A stretch of 64,000 nucleotides of DNA from Petaurus breviceps papuanus (GCA_028583685.1 JAMXIF010001210.1:11081468-11145467); one strand, 5' to 3'. Shown: positions 1 through 11,005, counted from the first letter of the stretch. Numbers and translations: made by a program. Notes: generated by a model from the sequence alone, not told the origin.

Positions 1-104
1 AAAGGATACAAATTAAACCTATTGGGATGCAATTTTGTAGACATATAAGACTTATACCAAAGGATGTCATATTAAAGTGGGTAAGTGAACACTGCAGGAT
101 GGTA

Positions 105-312
105 TAATGGATAGAACACTGGATTTGGAGTCAGAAAGCCCTGAGTTCAAGGTCTACTTTAGGCAGTTACTTGGTGTTACTTAATTTCTCTTAGTCTTAG
201 TTTTCCCATATGTAAAATGAGAATAATGAAATATGTAGTACCTACCTCACAGGGTTGTTGTAGGCATAAATCAGATAACAAATGAAAAGTACTTTGCAGA
301 TATTAAAGTGAT
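105..312 (+). repeat. MIR-class SINE
   Basis: A tRNA-like head (GGATAGAACACTGGATTTGG, then GAGTTCAAGG as a B-box remnant) is followed by the MIR core with CCCATATGTAAAATGAGAAT and a tail that includes the CTCACAGGGTTGTTGT motif. It is heavily diverged and has no visible target duplication, so it is old. Confidence 0.75.
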
Positions 313-403
313 ATGTGAATTTCAGTTACTGTTCTTTAAAGATATTAAAATATTGATATTGGCAACTATAGGAGGATGGGGAATTTATATTATTTTTTTT
401 TCA

Positions 404-534
404 ATTTTGGAGGCAATTGGGTTAAATGACTTGCCCAGGGTCACACAGTTAGGAAATATCCGAGGCCAAATTTTAATTCAGGTCCTCCTGGCTCCTGGGT
501 CAGTTCTCTATTCACTGTGCCACATACCTGTCCC
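404..534 (-). repeat. SINE family A, diverged
   Basis: This is the reverse complement of the tRNA-derived marsupial SINE. Recognisable pieces on the plus strand are GACTTGCCCAGGGTCACACAG, CAGGTCCTCCTGGCTCCTGG and CTCTATTCACTGTGCCA. It is more diverged than the family A copies elsewhere in the window. Confidence 0.75.
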
Positions 535-539
535 AGGAA

Positions 540-1974
540 TTACATTAAAAAATTAGTTAATAAGTAATTTAAGTAAGAAGCAATTTTAAGTAAAAATTTA
601 AATTTAAGTAATGATACTTATAAATACATTTAATTTACATATAAGTATATTATATACATATACATTAAACAAACATAAATATATTAAAATACATACAAAT
701 ATAAATAAATATATAATATACATTGGCATCATAATGTATAAAATACATAGAAATAACTATACATATAAATACATTTAATTTAAGTAATTTTTTAAGATGG
801 CCACTATTTCTCTGATAAAGATATTTATTTTTATAGAAGAGATTTAGTCTGTACAATTTTTGGAAATAGATATGATAAGGAAAATAGACTATATAGAAAT
901 AAACCAAAAAAAGAGTTCAATTCCTTTTCATTTTATGAGGTCAGATCAATATCCATTGGTATAACTCTGACAAGTAACACATGGTGTGATTTTATATTAG
1001 GTTTAAGATTTTTTTTTATTAGTTTTTAGGAGATTGAAGATGGAAAAAAAATAGGGTCAGAATTCACTGTCTCCATGGAGAAAAGATATTGTGCTTATAT
1101 TTTCACTGACATGTCACAGTAACCAAAAGCTTCTGTTTCTATGGAAGTGGGAACATTCATTTAAATGGCACTGCAAGAAATTAATTGCAGTTTTTTATTA
1201 TGGTAGAGATGATAGAACGTCTCTGCTGTAAATTTACATATCAATGCTACAATCCAGCCTTCCCTCATTTCAGGCTCAAATGCCACACATTATGATGTAG
1301 CCAGTTCTGAGCTCTGTGTGAATAGGAAGCTGACACTTGGGAGAAGTGATGGGGTGGGGTGAGGGGAAGAGACTTTGTTACACACTTAGACCTGAAGCCC
1401 CAAAGTTCCACATATGTACAGAGACAAAAATTCCTGGGCACCCCAAGTCTACCATCAAGCTAGGGAATGGGGCAAAAATGAAACCGAGAAAGAAAAGCTT
1501 ATCTAATGTTCCAGAAGGCCTCAGACTTCTACCCTGGCAAATCCATGCCAGCCTTCATCTCACTGACCCCAAATAACTTTCGTGAGAATCATTCATGGTT
1601 GGATATAGTCACATCACAGGAAAGGCTAATTATCCTCCAGAGAGTCCAGCACATGTGACAAGAAGGCACAGCACAGCAGCACATAATCCACATAGCACAT
1701 AAAATGGACTGCAGTTCTTTAATATTAAAGCCCTTTATTCTTCATAGTACTCAAGGATACACAATGAATACTCACAGTAAAAACATTTCACATTAAGTCT
1801 CTATAATATAATGTAAGTATCCATACTGGCCTTGGTAAAATACTATACCATACTATTGAAACAGAATACAATCAACTGTGGGTCCATTATACCAAAATTT
1901 AATATAAATGAACTTCCTTTTGATTGGATTTCATATGTAGTACAAAATAATCATTTCACTCCAGTTAATCATTC
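540..1974. other. Unique and AT-rich stretch without a gene
   Basis: Bases 545-800 are very AT-rich with TATA/ATAAAT runs and repeat a motif, ATAAATACATTTAATTTA, about 140 bp apart. Bases 1050-1300 look like unique, non-decayed sequence containing ATTTAAATGG, AATTAATTGC and similar AT motifs, which could be a conserved non-coding element. I see no exon structure. Short open frames here lack any recognisable protein. Confidence 0.4.
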
Positions 1975-2041
1975 TTTTTAAAATTTATTTTCAATTTATG
2001 AAATAAAACAAGCATTTCTATAACATAAAATGATTTTTTTG

Positions 2042-2420
2042 TATTTATTTTTAGTTTTCAACTTTCATTTCCACAAGATTTTGAGTTACAAATTTTCTCT
2101 CCATCTCTTGCCTACCCTCCACCCCAAGATGGCAAGCATACTGAATACCCCTCGCCCCAATCTGCCCTCTCTTATATCCCTCCCCCCCCCTTACTTTCTT
2201 GTAGGAGAAGATGAATTTTTTTATTTGCTTTTTGGAGGGGGAAAAGTAGGGCAATTGGGGTTAAGTGACTTGCCCAAGGTCACATGGCTAGTTTTGTGTT
2301 AAGTGTCTGAGGCTGGATTTGAACTCAGGTCCTCCTGACTCCAGGGCCGGTGCTCTATTACACTGCGCCACCTAGCTGCCACAAGATGAATTTCTATACC
2401 CCATTTCCTGTATATCTTAT
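2042..2420 (-). mobile_element. HAL1 3' end fragment (5'-truncated)
   Basis: On the plus strand it reads GATTTTGAGTTACAAATTTT, then the CT-rich block and TATATCTTAT. This is the reverse complement of the 3' terminus of the complete HAL1 at 24.5-24.75 kb. The flanks AAAATGATTTTT and AAAATAATTTTA look like a target duplication with one or two changes. A family A SINE has since landed inside it. Confidence 0.75.
2219..2382 (-). repeat. SINE family A inside the HAL1 fragment
   Basis: A full SINE in reverse orientation: TTTTTGGAGGGGGAAAAG tail region, GACTTGCCCAAGGTCACATG, and GCGCCACCTAGCTGCC head. A perfect 11-bp target duplication AAGATGAATTT lies at 2208-2218 and 2383-2393, so the boundaries are firm and the insertion is the youngest layer here. 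Confidence 0.92.
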
Positions 2421-2579
2421 GTAAAATAATTTTAAAAAAAAGAAGATTGTTCATGAAATTACAAATCTATTATGTATAACTTGCTATGCCTTTTAAATAT
2501 ATAATAAAGTTATAGAATTTTTTCCTTTTTTTTTACCCCCTTCTCCTGCCTGACCTAGAGATGGCTACCATTAGACACA

Positions 2580-2670
2580 AATATGTGTGTGTATATATAG
2601 CTATCTATATATATATAGATAGATAGCTATATATATACACACACCTATATATATGTATATACATACATAA
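2580..2670. repeat. TA/GATA/CA simple repeat with dyad symmetry
   Basis: TGTGTGTATATATAGCTATC is followed by TATATA and GATAGATAGCTATATATATA, then CACACA. The whole tract is nearly self-complementary. It lies in the L1 3' UTR, where the copy at 36.0 kb also has a TA/TG tract, so it probably grew from an element-encoded seed. Confidence 0.7.
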
Positions 2671-2726
2671 AATCATTCTATACATGCTTCCATTTATCAA
2701 TGCTCTAGTTAATTATGGTCAAATAA

Positions 2727-2960
2727 ATGATAAGTATATTATGGAAAGAGGGCTAGACTTAGAGCCAGGAAGAGCTGAATTTGAATCCTATCTCAGATAG
2801 TTACTAATTGGCTGACCCTAGGCAAGTAACTTAATTTCTCAGACTTGATTTTCTCATCTCTAAAATGAGTATCATAATGGCATTTACCTCTTATAGATGT
2901 TGTGAAACTCAATTGGGATAATACATGCAAAGAACTTTGAAAACCTCAAATCATAATGTA
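2727..2960 (+). repeat. MIR-class SINE
   Basis: TTTGAATCCTATCTCAG, GGCAAGTAACTTAATTTCTC, TCTAAAATGAGTATCATAAT and the tail AAAGAACTTTGAAAACCTCA give a nearly complete MIR-like element. It is followed at 2989-3015 by a short (ATT)n tract. Confidence 0.75.
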
Positions 2961-2988
2961 CATATTACCTGTTAATTTACCCTTATTA

Positions 2989-3015
2989 CCATTATTATTA
3001 TTATTATTATTATTT
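2989..3015. repeat. (ATT)n microsatellite
   Basis: About nine ATT units directly downstream of the MIR at 2.73-2.96 kb. Confidence 0.8.
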
Positions 3016-3044
3016 TACTACATGACTTCGAACCCTGTATTCTT

Positions 3045-3262
3045 AATAGCATTTAGATAGTACTTCAAGGTTTTTTGAAATGCTTTACATGTGTTAACTC
3101 AATCAATCCTCACAATAACCCTGGAAGGTCAGTGCTATTATTATCCACATTTTACAAATGAAGAAAAGAAAGGAGGCAGAGGTTAAGCACCTTGCTCAAG
3201 ATCATAGAGCTAGTAAGTGTTTGAAGCAGTATTTGAATTCAGTCCCAGGGTTTCTCCATTGT
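3045..3262 (-). repeat. MIR
   Basis: Reverse MIR. Plus strand shows ATCCTCACAATAACCCTGG, CCACATTTTACAAATGAAG, GCACCTTGCTCAAGATCATA and AGCTAGTAAGTG. Confidence 0.8.
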
Positions 3263-3274
3263 ACTACCAAATTG

Positions 3275-4085
3275 CCTATTATATACCAGGCACTGTGCTA
3301 AGCACTGAGGGTGCAAAGAAAGACAAAATAAATCCATTATCTCAAGGAATTCACAATCTAATGGGAGAGTTAATATGCAAACAATTATGTACAAATGAGA
3401 TATATACAGAACGATTTGGGGATAATCAATAGAAGAAATGCACTAGCATTAAGGGGAACTGGGGAAAGTTTCTTATTGGAAAGAGGAATTTTAGTTGGGA
3501 ATTGAAGGAATCCAGGGATGTCAAGAGGGAGAGATGAAGAGGAAGATCTTTCCAGTCAGAGGAAACAGTTGGTGAAAATGCATGCAGTTGGGAGGTGTAA
3601 GATCTTGTCCAACAGCAAAGAGGCCAGTGTTGTTAGATCACAGAGCACAGGGAGGGGAGTAAAGCGTAAGAACACTGGAAAGATAGAAAGAATCCAGGTT
3701 GTGAAAGATTTAAATGTCACATAGGATTTTATATTCCAGCCTAGAGGTAGTAGGAAGACAATGGAATTTATTGAATGGGGAAGGGTGGCACTAGACATAC
3801 TCCAGGAAAGTCATTCTGGCAGCTGAATGGGCCATTAATTTGAATGGGGAAATACTTGAAGCAGGTAGGCTAACAAGCATGTCATTGCAGTAGTACAGGC
3901 ATGAGAAACTGAATCAAGGTAATAGCTCTATGAATGGAAAAAGAGAGACATGTGTGAAAGAAATTGTGAAAGCTGAAATAGCAAGATTTGCCATCGGATT
4001 GGATATGTTTTGACCACTGAATGACATAATAACTAAGGAAACAGATCACAGATTGGTCAGTAAGGAATGTCTCCATCATAAGTTC
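3275..4085 (-). mobile_element. L2 LINE, 3' end and ORF2 C-terminal region
   Basis: Starts on plus with CAGGCACTGTGCTAAGCACT, the reverse complement of the L2 3' terminus. It continues through sequence corresponding to the end of L2 ORF2: AATCCAGGTTGTGAAAG, TTTTATATTCCAGCC, CTGGCAGCTGAATGGG, and GTTTTGACCACTGAATGAC near the far end. On minus the frame is broken by many changes, as expected for a mammalian L2 fossil that predates marsupial radiation. It has no protein-coding capacity left. Confidence 0.75.
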
Positions 4086-4324
4086 TATTTCAGGATGTGG
4101 CTCTGGGGAATTCAGCTAGATAACAGGTCTGAGATTCTTTCAAATCTCTCTAGTGAGCTAGGTAGAAACAAGACTAGAGTCTATTGCTTTGGGATCCCAA
4201 TTTACAGTCCTCAGATGGAATAATTAATTGCTGATTATAGTAAACTTGAAATAAGGCAATTTGTTCAATTGCTAGGGCTGGACAGATACGATTTAATTTC
4301 AGTTTTACTTAATAAAATTATTTC

Positions 4325-4471
4325 TTGGGCAGCTAGGTGATACAGTGGATGGAGAACCAGTCCTGTTGTCAGGAGAACCTGAGTTCAAATTGAATCTCAG
4401 ATACTAGACTCTTCCTATCTGTGTGACCCTGGGCAAGTCACTTAGCTCTAATTGCCTGGCCTAAAAAAATC
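4325..4471 (+). repeat. SINE family A
   Basis: GGGCAGCTAGGTGATACAGT head, GAACCTGAGTTCAAATTG B-box region, GTGACCCTGGGCAAGTCACT and an A-rich end. A perfect 15-bp target duplication, TAATAAAATTATTTC, lies at 4310-4324 and 4472-4486. Confidence 0.92.
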
Positions 4472-4560
4472 TAATAAAATTATTTCCTATTTGACAGACA
4501 CAGAAAAAGACCCAAAAAATAAGAATTTAAAAAGGAAAGGTTTTTTGCTATAATTTAGCT

Positions 4561-4800
4561 CAGAGGTTCTTAACCTTTCTTTTTTCTTGGCATCATGAAG
4601 CCTTCTGGCAGTCTGGTGAAGTCCATGGACCACTGCACAAAATCTTTCTTATATAAATTCATAATTGAATGAAATGCTAACTCTCAGTTAGAGATTAGTG
4701 AAAATAAATCTTATTCTTGCCTGTTCAAGTTCATGGATCCCCTGAAATCTGCCCCTGAACTCCTAGGTGGTCTGTGAACCCTAGGCTAAAACCTCCTGAT
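4561..4800 (-). mobile_element. Non-autonomous hAT-type DNA transposon remnant
   Basis: Terminal inverted repeats read CAGAGGTTCTTAACCTTTC and, at the other end, GGCTAAAACCTCCTG. Internal GTCCATGGACCACTG and GATTAGTGAAAATAAATC match, in reverse, the copy at 5.10-5.33 kb. No transposase frame is present. Eight-base flanks are only weakly alike, consistent with great age. Confidence 0.65.
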
Positions 4801-4931
4801 CAAACCTAAGCTTTTCATTTATTTTCAGATAAAACTGAGGTTAGCGAATTTGTGACTGGGTCAGTGTCTCTGGACAATAAGAAATAGTATTATAATTCAA
4901 CCCTGAGAATTCTATAAGTCAAAGACTGTAT

Positions 4932-5090
4932 TGTGTCATGGAAAGAACATTGGCTCTGATATGAGAGAGAGGGCCTTTAATACTACTTTTACAACCTGGA
5001 GCAAAACAACTAAACTTCCTGGGCCTCAGTTTCCTCATCTATAAAATGAGAGGAGTCAAATAAGAAGGCCTTTGAGGTTTTCTCTAGAAA
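4932..5090 (+). repeat. MIR-class SINE
   Basis: CTGGGCCTCAGTTTCCTCAT and CTATAAAATGAGAGGAGTCA with an upstream degraded tRNA-like head. The tail GGCCTTTGAGGTTTTCTC is the variant without the long MIR 3' end. Confidence 0.7.
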
Positions 5091-5094
5091 ACCA

Positions 5095-5330
5095 GAAGTT
5101 CTTTATCTGAGGTCCACAGAGCCTCTCCCCACAAGGAATTTGTGGATGGAAGGATATTTGTGAACTTGAAAAGGAAAAATGCCTATTTTTACTTTCACTA
5201 ATGTCTAACTGAAAATTTGCATGACCTTCAATTATTTAAAAACATACTGACAAAGGTTTTATGTAGGCTTTATCAGACTGACAAAGGAGTCCATGACAGA
5301 CACAAAATTAAATACTCCTCTTCCAGATCA
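5095..5330 (+). mobile_element. Non-autonomous hAT-type DNA transposon remnant
   Basis: AGTTCTTTATCTGAGGTCCA, TTTGTGAACTTGAAAAGG, TTTTCACTAATGTC-like sequence and GTCCATGACAGACACAAAAT match the family at 4.56-4.80 kb in opposite orientation. The terminal repeats are poorly kept. Confidence 0.6.
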
Positions 5331-6250
5331 AAGATTTCATGAATCTTATTGACTATAATTCTTTCCATCGTACCATGCTGACATCGCCCTGATTTTCTGA
5401 ATTATACATATTCAAAAAGCTACCAACAATTTGCCAAATGTAGACAAGCAGGCATTTTTAATAAGACATGATTTGCCTAAGGGCTAGATATACAATAACA
5501 ATTTATGTTCCCTATATTATTATTTTTATGATGCATTCTGATAAGCTAGCCTTGGCTACAGCACATACAATCAGATTTTATGAATATGTCTATTTTGCCC
5601 CTGCCTTCCTATGAAAACAGCATGATGTATTTTACATTGGTTGGATTTACTACAGAGATTAGTTGCCAGGTACCAATGAATCTGGACATGGAGTCTGCAT
5701 TGTAGCACATACATGGTTTATTCTGCAGGAAGCCCCACCTCTCAGAAAATACTGCAGTCTTGTTACCACATGCCTCCAGCTTTTTGCTTGTTGTTTTAAA
5801 AATGTATCTTTGATCACTGAAGTGCCTTAAGAAAAACCGAAATCAGAAAATTAATTGGCTGTCTTAGGCTTCCAGACCAAGCTGCATTGCGGTAGTAGAT
5901 ACCGAGGAAATTCACTTTTAATGCTTCAGTGTGATGAAACCAAAAAACAAAAAGTCAAAAAGCAAAACATCCAAAACCCTTTGCTGGATTTTAGGCAGTA
6001 ATCTCTGCCAACATAATGGGATGAATATGATAGAAATCAAGATATAATTAATTTTCATAAAGTATGGGTAGAAAATTAAAGTAGCATGATCTGTACTGAA
6101 TAAAAACATGATTCTGAATCTCTGCAGTTTCATCAAATTTAGGGTTGTGAAGCGGATTTTTTATTCATTAGCACAAGGATTGCCAAGTCTTCTAAGTTAA
6201 GAAAACCTGACATATAAAAACCTGAGCTTAGAGATTTGTCAAAAAACAAA
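5331..6250. other. Unique sequence, no gene recognised
   Basis: No repeat family recognised. Bases 5340-5760 have the even composition of constrained or unique DNA. The minus open frame at 5918-6136 encodes no family I know. No splice-flanked exon was evident. Confidence 0.35.
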
Positions 6251-6254
6251 TTTT

Positions 6255-6437
6255 GGCATCATAGGATTTAGAGCTGAAGGGAACTTCAGTCATCACTTAA
6301 ACCACCCCCCTGATTTTAAAGATGAAGACATTGAAGCTGAGTGAAGTTGTGACTTGCTCCAAGACCACACAATTAGTAAATAGAAGAATTATCATTTGAA
6401 GTCAGGTCCTTTGATTCTGCATTCTGTGCTCCTTGCA
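6255..6437 (-). repeat. MIR-class SINE
   Basis: Plus strand shows GGATTTAGAGCTGAAGGGA, GATGAAGACATTGAAGCTG, GACCACACAATTAGTAAAT and CAGGTCCTTTGATTCTGCAT. It matches the MIR variant at 62.99-63.17 kb. Confidence 0.75.
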
Positions 6438-7139
6438 TAATAGTAAATCACTATTATGAAATAATATTGATTTACAAAAATGCACTATAGGGTTCCTTTA
6501 ATTTGTACATTGGAATAGTTCATACCGATATATGTACATGCACTTAAGATATAATTGATTTACAAAATCTTAGGGTAACATTTCATCATGGTTTGGAGAG
6601 AACCTTATGCTATAAAAATGGAGCTCAAGTTCTAGCAGGTTCTGTTATGCTGGAAAAACTTAAGTTCTGATTCTTGCATAAGCCTATGTCTGTTGAAGAC
6701 CAGACTTACTGAGTACAGAGAGCCTAGCTGGTGGTGAATTCTCTGGGCCAGGAAATTCATGGAACAAAAAAAAAACACAAAATGGCCCTCAGTGTTGGGT
6801 ATCCCTCTTTTTTTTCTTTTAACAATGATGGCAGGGAAAGAGGGATAGAGGTTGCTAATAATTACATAGCTTTTTGACCATCTACACACATTCATTTAGG
6901 TGTTGTTTTTCAAAATGGGAAATCCTGGTTCATGGTGATCTTGACATTCTTGCTTTAAATGAGAAAAGAAAGTAGAAGAGAGTCTTAAGAAAATGGAAGG
7001 ATGTAGCACAGTTTGTCCTTGGAAAGGCAAATAAAGGAGTTGGTTGAACTGTTCTTATCATGTTCACAAAATAAACAGGAGGCATGGTTTCACGAGACTT
7101 TTGTTCAGCTAGTATCATAGTGTTCATGAAAAGTATTTA
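6438..7139. other. Unclassified, no gene recognised
   Basis: Low-complexity A/T-rich sequence with a repeated ATTGATTTACAAAA motif about 70 bp apart. The minus open frames at 6632-6895 and 6930-7127 look like chance frames. Confidence 0.3.
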
Positions 7140-7610
7140 TAAAAGGACCACCATGAAAATGATTGTAATGTTTTTGCCAAGCTCAGTTGCAAGAAATAAA
7201 GAAGCAAAGACATTCTTTGAAAAGCTAAGACCTTCCAAATTAAATCAATAAATATTTTGATGCTCAATGACTTTTGAGGGAAGATGGGGATAGGCCAATA
7301 TGGAGAAAAATATCTTAGAAAATATCATTTAGGCATAAGGTTTGAAAGAGGTTTGTAAGGTATGGACTCTACAGAAACCACATATATCAGAACTAATTTT
7401 TTTTTGAGAAAAGATTCTCAAGGTGCTAGATTTGATAAGGTACCAAATAACATAAAAAGAAATTAATTATTTCTTACAAGATAGGAAATACTCGTTACCA
7501 GGATAATTATTACCTGAATCAGCTGAGTAGCCAGATTGTCGACTTACTAGAGAAAAAGAAATGTAATACAACAGGAAAAAATATGAAGTGCAATAAAAAA
7601 AATTTCCAAC
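7140..7610 (+). repeat. Unclassified dispersed repeat, shared with 25.3-25.7 kb
   Basis: ATGAAAATGATTGTAA, CCAAATTAAATCAATAAATA and AACCACATATATCAGAACTA with GAGAAAAGAT recur in the same order, with differences, at 25.30-25.55 kb. I could not assign the family. There is no open frame of note. Confidence 0.35.
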
Positions 7611-7965
7611 CTCATTGTTTAATCACATTTTTGATGTGGAAAGATGGGAAATAAATGGAAGAAATGTTATTAACACTGATTACATAAAGTTTCTATAGAA
7701 TTTCAATAGACATAAATAGATTGCTAAAAGAAGAAAACCAAAAGATCCTAAAAAACACCTTCCTTAGTGACAGCCAACTTACATTCCAGGAGGAGAGATG
7801 TGGAAGGTCTGAACATAGAAACTCATTTGTCAAACCTGCTGAAGCAGAAGCGTGGATGATTATAAACAGCATGGCCTCATAAAACAGAAAGAAGTAGTAG
7901 AGGAAAAAGGAGAAGACAACATGATGAGAGACTCAACTAACCAAAGTCACTCTGTGGGCATTTAT
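7611..7965. other. Unclassified, no gene recognised
   Basis: A-rich sequence. It may continue the unclassified repeat to the left. Nothing coding is seen. Confidence 0.3.
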
Positions 7966-7967
7966 GT

Positions 7968-8322
7968 ATCAATCAATCAATCAATCAACATTTATTAAGT
8001 ATCTAAGATACAAATATAAAGCACAGAAGATTCTCTACTTTGAACTACTACATTGTGTACTTCAAGTACATGAAGTACTACTACTATGAACTACATCCTC
8101 TTGGGAGAGACATACATATACACATATGTATGTAGGTGTGTGCATGTACGTGTGTGTATGTGTGTGGCAGACAGAGAGAGATAGAGAGAGACAGAGAATT
8201 CAGAATAAATACAAAATTTTAGATACAAAGTTGTTAGGAAAAGAAAGTAATAGCAGTTAGGGGTGTAAGGAAAGGCCTCTTAAAGAAAGTGATGCTTGAG
8301 TTGTGTTTTGAAGGAACAACAT
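7968..8322 (-). mobile_element. L2 3' end with TGTA/GTGT insertion
   Basis: (TCAA)n then CATTTATTAAGTATCTAAG, and after a TG/GA-rich tract at 8105-8200, AAAGGCCTCTTAAAGAAAGT and GAGTTGTGTTTTGAAGGA. These are antisense L2 3' UTR and distal ORF2 landmarks, also seen at 42.6 kb. Confidence 0.65.
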
Positions 8323-8470
8323 TCTGAGACAGGTGCTATTATTATCCCCATTTTACAGATGAGGAAACTGAAGGAATTGTGGCTTGCCTAGTGTTACACA
8401 GTTAGGGTTTGAAACAAGATATAAATTCAGTTCTTCTTCACACCAACTTGAGCACTCTATCTATTATACC
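8323..8470 (-). repeat. MIR fragment
   Basis: CAGGTGCTATTATTATCCCC, CATTTTACAGATGAGGAAAC and GTGTTACACAGTTAGGG are the reverse MIR core. Confidence 0.8.
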
Positions 8471-8489
8471 CCATAGATATTTCTGTAAC

Positions 8490-8730
8490 AGTGAGCATTT
8501 ACATAGCACTCTAAGGTTTACAAATGTTTCACATAACATACATTATCTAATTTGATTCTCACAACAAGCCTCTGAGGCAAATGCATTTATTGCTAGCATT
8601 TGGTAATAAGCTAAAAGGTATTAAATGACTTACCAAGATCATACAGATGGTAAGGGTTTAAAATAGGATTCAAACTTAGATCATCTTGATTCAAAATCTA
8701 ACACTGTTCACTATGCTATCTAGCTACTGG
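8490..8730 (-). repeat. MIR
   Basis: CATTTACATAGCACTCTAAG, TTTGATTCTCACAACAAGCC and ACTTACCAAGATCATACAG are reverse MIR, nearly full length. Confidence 0.8.
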
Positions 8731-8763
8731 ATGGACACTACCAATAGATGATGAGTAAGAGCA

Positions 8764-8908
8764 TTTTTTTTTTGTCTTTTTGGAGGGGGAAAGGTAGGAT
8801 AATTGGGGTTAAGTGACTTGGCCAGGGTCACACAGCTAGTAAGTGAACTGCCTGAGACTGGATTTGAACTCAGGTCCTCCTAACTCCCCTGCACCACCTA
8901 GCTGCCCC
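8764..8908 (-). repeat. SINE family A, first of a tandem pair
   Basis: Poly-T, TTTTTGGAGGGGGAAAGG, GGTCACACAGCTAGTAAGTG and CACCACCTAGCTGCCCC. ATGAGTAAGAGCAT before it and GTGAGTAAGAATAT after the second SINE at 9067 look like one diverged target duplication around the pair. Confidence 0.85.
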
Positions 8909-8917
8909 CAAAAGTGA

Positions 8918-9063
8918 GCTTTTTTTTTTGGATGGGGGAAACAAGGCAATTTGGGTAAAGGTCACACAGCTAGTAAGTGTGTCAAGTGTCTTGAACTGGA
9001 TTGGAACTCAGGTCCTCCTGATTTTAGGGTTATACTCTATTCACTGTACCACCTAGCTGCCCC
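8918..9063 (-). repeat. SINE family A, second of a tandem pair
   Basis: Poly-T, GGTCACACAGCTAGTAAGTG, CAGGTCCTCCTGATTTTAGG and CACCTAGCTGCCCC. It sits nine bases after the first copy in the same orientation. The body is shorter in the A-box/GGGGTTAAG region. Confidence 0.85.
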
Positions 9064-9079
9064 ATGGTGAGTAAGAATA

Positions 9080-9750
9080 TTAATTGAAAAGGAAAAGACC
9101 AAGTTGGATTGCCTTTGGGAAACAAATAAAAAAAATAAAACACCTATTCCAACTTTCTCCCTGAAACAGGTTCATGATTTTTAATACTTTTTAAGTATTA
9201 TGGTGTTTTTGTATTGCTGCTAATTATAGAACACTGTAATTTTGGGGAAACAAAATTGAGGATCACTCAAAAAGTTGAGGTAGGTGGAGGCTGTTCCATA
9301 TTGCAAATGAGGAATTATGAAGAATTAAGTTGTCAAGAACTTAGAAGACTGAAAAAAAAAGATCGGTACATTATGTGGGGAAAGTGAGAGAATACTCATA
9401 GATAGCCAGAAAGCTCCTTTGGTATCCTTGTGATATCAAGAGAAAACGTAGAAGAACCTCCAAATGTTATGTGGGCCTTGCATATTAATATATGTACTTG
9501 GCAGTCTTATTTGAATCTATTTATATGTTACTTTGTGTTATTGATGATTTACTATAATTCAATTTATATGTCACTGTTCAAGAGTATTTCACAGTGATGC
9601 CTGCTTGCATATGGTGGCACAATTTATACATTTAGCAGCTATGGCACATAGAGATTGGTGTTTGATGTCCCAAAAGGTGAAGGGTATAGATAAAAGTGAA
9701 TATTTGTAAAAGTATCAGCCAGCCACTCATAGGAAATATTGTCAAAAAAG
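9080..9750. other. Unique sequence, no gene recognised
   Basis: No repeat landmark or coding family recognised. The minus 103-codon open frame at 9632-9943 runs across a MIR and is not a gene. Confidence 0.3.
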
Positions 9751-9754
9751 TGCA

Positions 9755-9908
9755 AAGAGCACAGAATTGAGACCCAGGATTTTGGGATTTTATTTCTGTT
9801 TCTATAACTATCTGATGAGTGACTGTGGATGAGTCATGGAGCTTCATTTTTTCATCTGTTAAAAGAAAACAATCATTTAGATGATCTTTAAAGTCCTTTC
9901 TAGCTTCA
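9755..9908 (+). repeat. MIR-class SINE
   Basis: TGAGTGACTGTGGATGAGTC, CTTCATTTTTTCATCTGTTA and the tail GATGATCTTTAAAGTCCTTT mark a diverged MIR variant. Confidence 0.65.
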
Positions 9909-10155
9909 ACAAGGGCATATAGGTAGTGCAATGGATAGAACACTGGACTTAGAATATGAAAGACTTCATGAGTTCAAATCCAGCCTCAGACACATAAAAC
10001 CTGCAATCCTAGGCAAGTCACTTGACCTTGTTTCCTTCAGTTCCTCATCTATAAAATGAACTGGAGAAGTAAATGGCAAACTAATCCAGTATCTTTGCTG
10101 AGAAAACCCCAAAATGGAGATACAAAGAGTCAGACATGACTACAACCAGCTTTAA
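9909..10155 (+). repeat. RTE-tailed tRNA SINE
   Basis: The tRNA-like head (TAGTGCAATGGATAGAACAC, GAGTTCAAATCCAGCCTCAG) is joined to CTGGAGAAGTAAATGGCAAA and AGAGTCAGACATGACTACAA. The latter is related to the 3' end of RTE/BovB LINEs. This family is probably moved by RTE enzymes rather than L1. Confidence 0.8.
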
Positions 10156-10159
10156 CTTT

Positions 10160-10905
10160 TTATGATTTGAAGTTGTTTGCTGATCCCCCTCCTCCCTAAT
10201 AACAGCCCCTTTTCTCCTTGTTACTCTTGTTGCCATGTTCTGGGACCCATTCACTTTAAAGTGCTGGCTACTAAGGTGTTAGCTAATTGATAAGAAACTT
10301 TGCCAACCAGTAGTTTGTACAATTTTGTAGGTAATTGTTGAATCTTTCAAAGACAATGGGCAGATGGGGGAAAACCTTTCCATCAAGCTGCCTGTCCTTT
10401 CCTTAGCTATGGTACTCAGGCTTGCAAGGACTCCATAACTATGTAACTTCCCCTTCTTCCTTCTTCAACTTTCTCTTCCTTCTCTCCTCATATTTCATGG
10501 ATAAAATTTAGCATTACTCTTCCAAAAGGGACCAGTTCTAGTTTTAAGTTATAAAAAAAATGCCAAACCTTGTCTATGATTGTTTTTAAGCAGTGTAACC
10601 CAAAGTATAAAAATGCCTTTACTTCTTCAGAAGATACATTTTACCTTAAAGGTGATGAGCTGTAATTCTTCTTTGGGTTATTATAATAGTTGCTTTTCAA
10701 TTTTCAATGCTTCTTTGCATTCCTGTGATTTGGTATTTACCGTCATGACCTAGCAGAGAGTCATATGCACTCTCAATTGGCAGATGTTTTTGGATTTAAA
10801 GCGGAGACATCATGAAACAGCATTTGGATCCTGAGTCATGCTTCCACTGTAGCACTGCCAAGATGTGTTAAGCCTGCAGATACACCATGGCACAAATGGA
10901 GGAAA
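10160..10905. other. Unique sequence, candidate conserved non-coding block
   Basis: No repeat recognised. Bases 10560-10900 contain undecayed-looking sequence such as GCAGTGTAACCCAAAG and GCATTCCTGTGATTTGG, directly downstream on minus of the candidate exon. Conservation cannot be judged from one sequence. Confidence 0.35.
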
Positions 10906-11005
10906 TTAACTTTTAATCTGAAGAGGACCCTGGGGCATGAATTAAATAACGTTTGCTACCTTTCTGAAGCTCATTTCCTAGGAAACAAATGTAACATATA
11001 TACAC

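Larger units (their letters stand above)
1975..2700 (-). mobile_element. L1 3' UTR fragment, split by a HAL1 piece
   Basis: The flanks (AAATAAAACAAGCATTT before, and AAATCTATTATGTATAACTTG followed by ATATATAATAAAG after) match the L1 3' UTR read at 35.84-36.1 kb. That places the L1 sense strand on minus. The fragment is interrupted at about 2042-2420 by a HAL1 3' end, so it is the oldest layer of a three-level nest. Confidence 0.75.
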
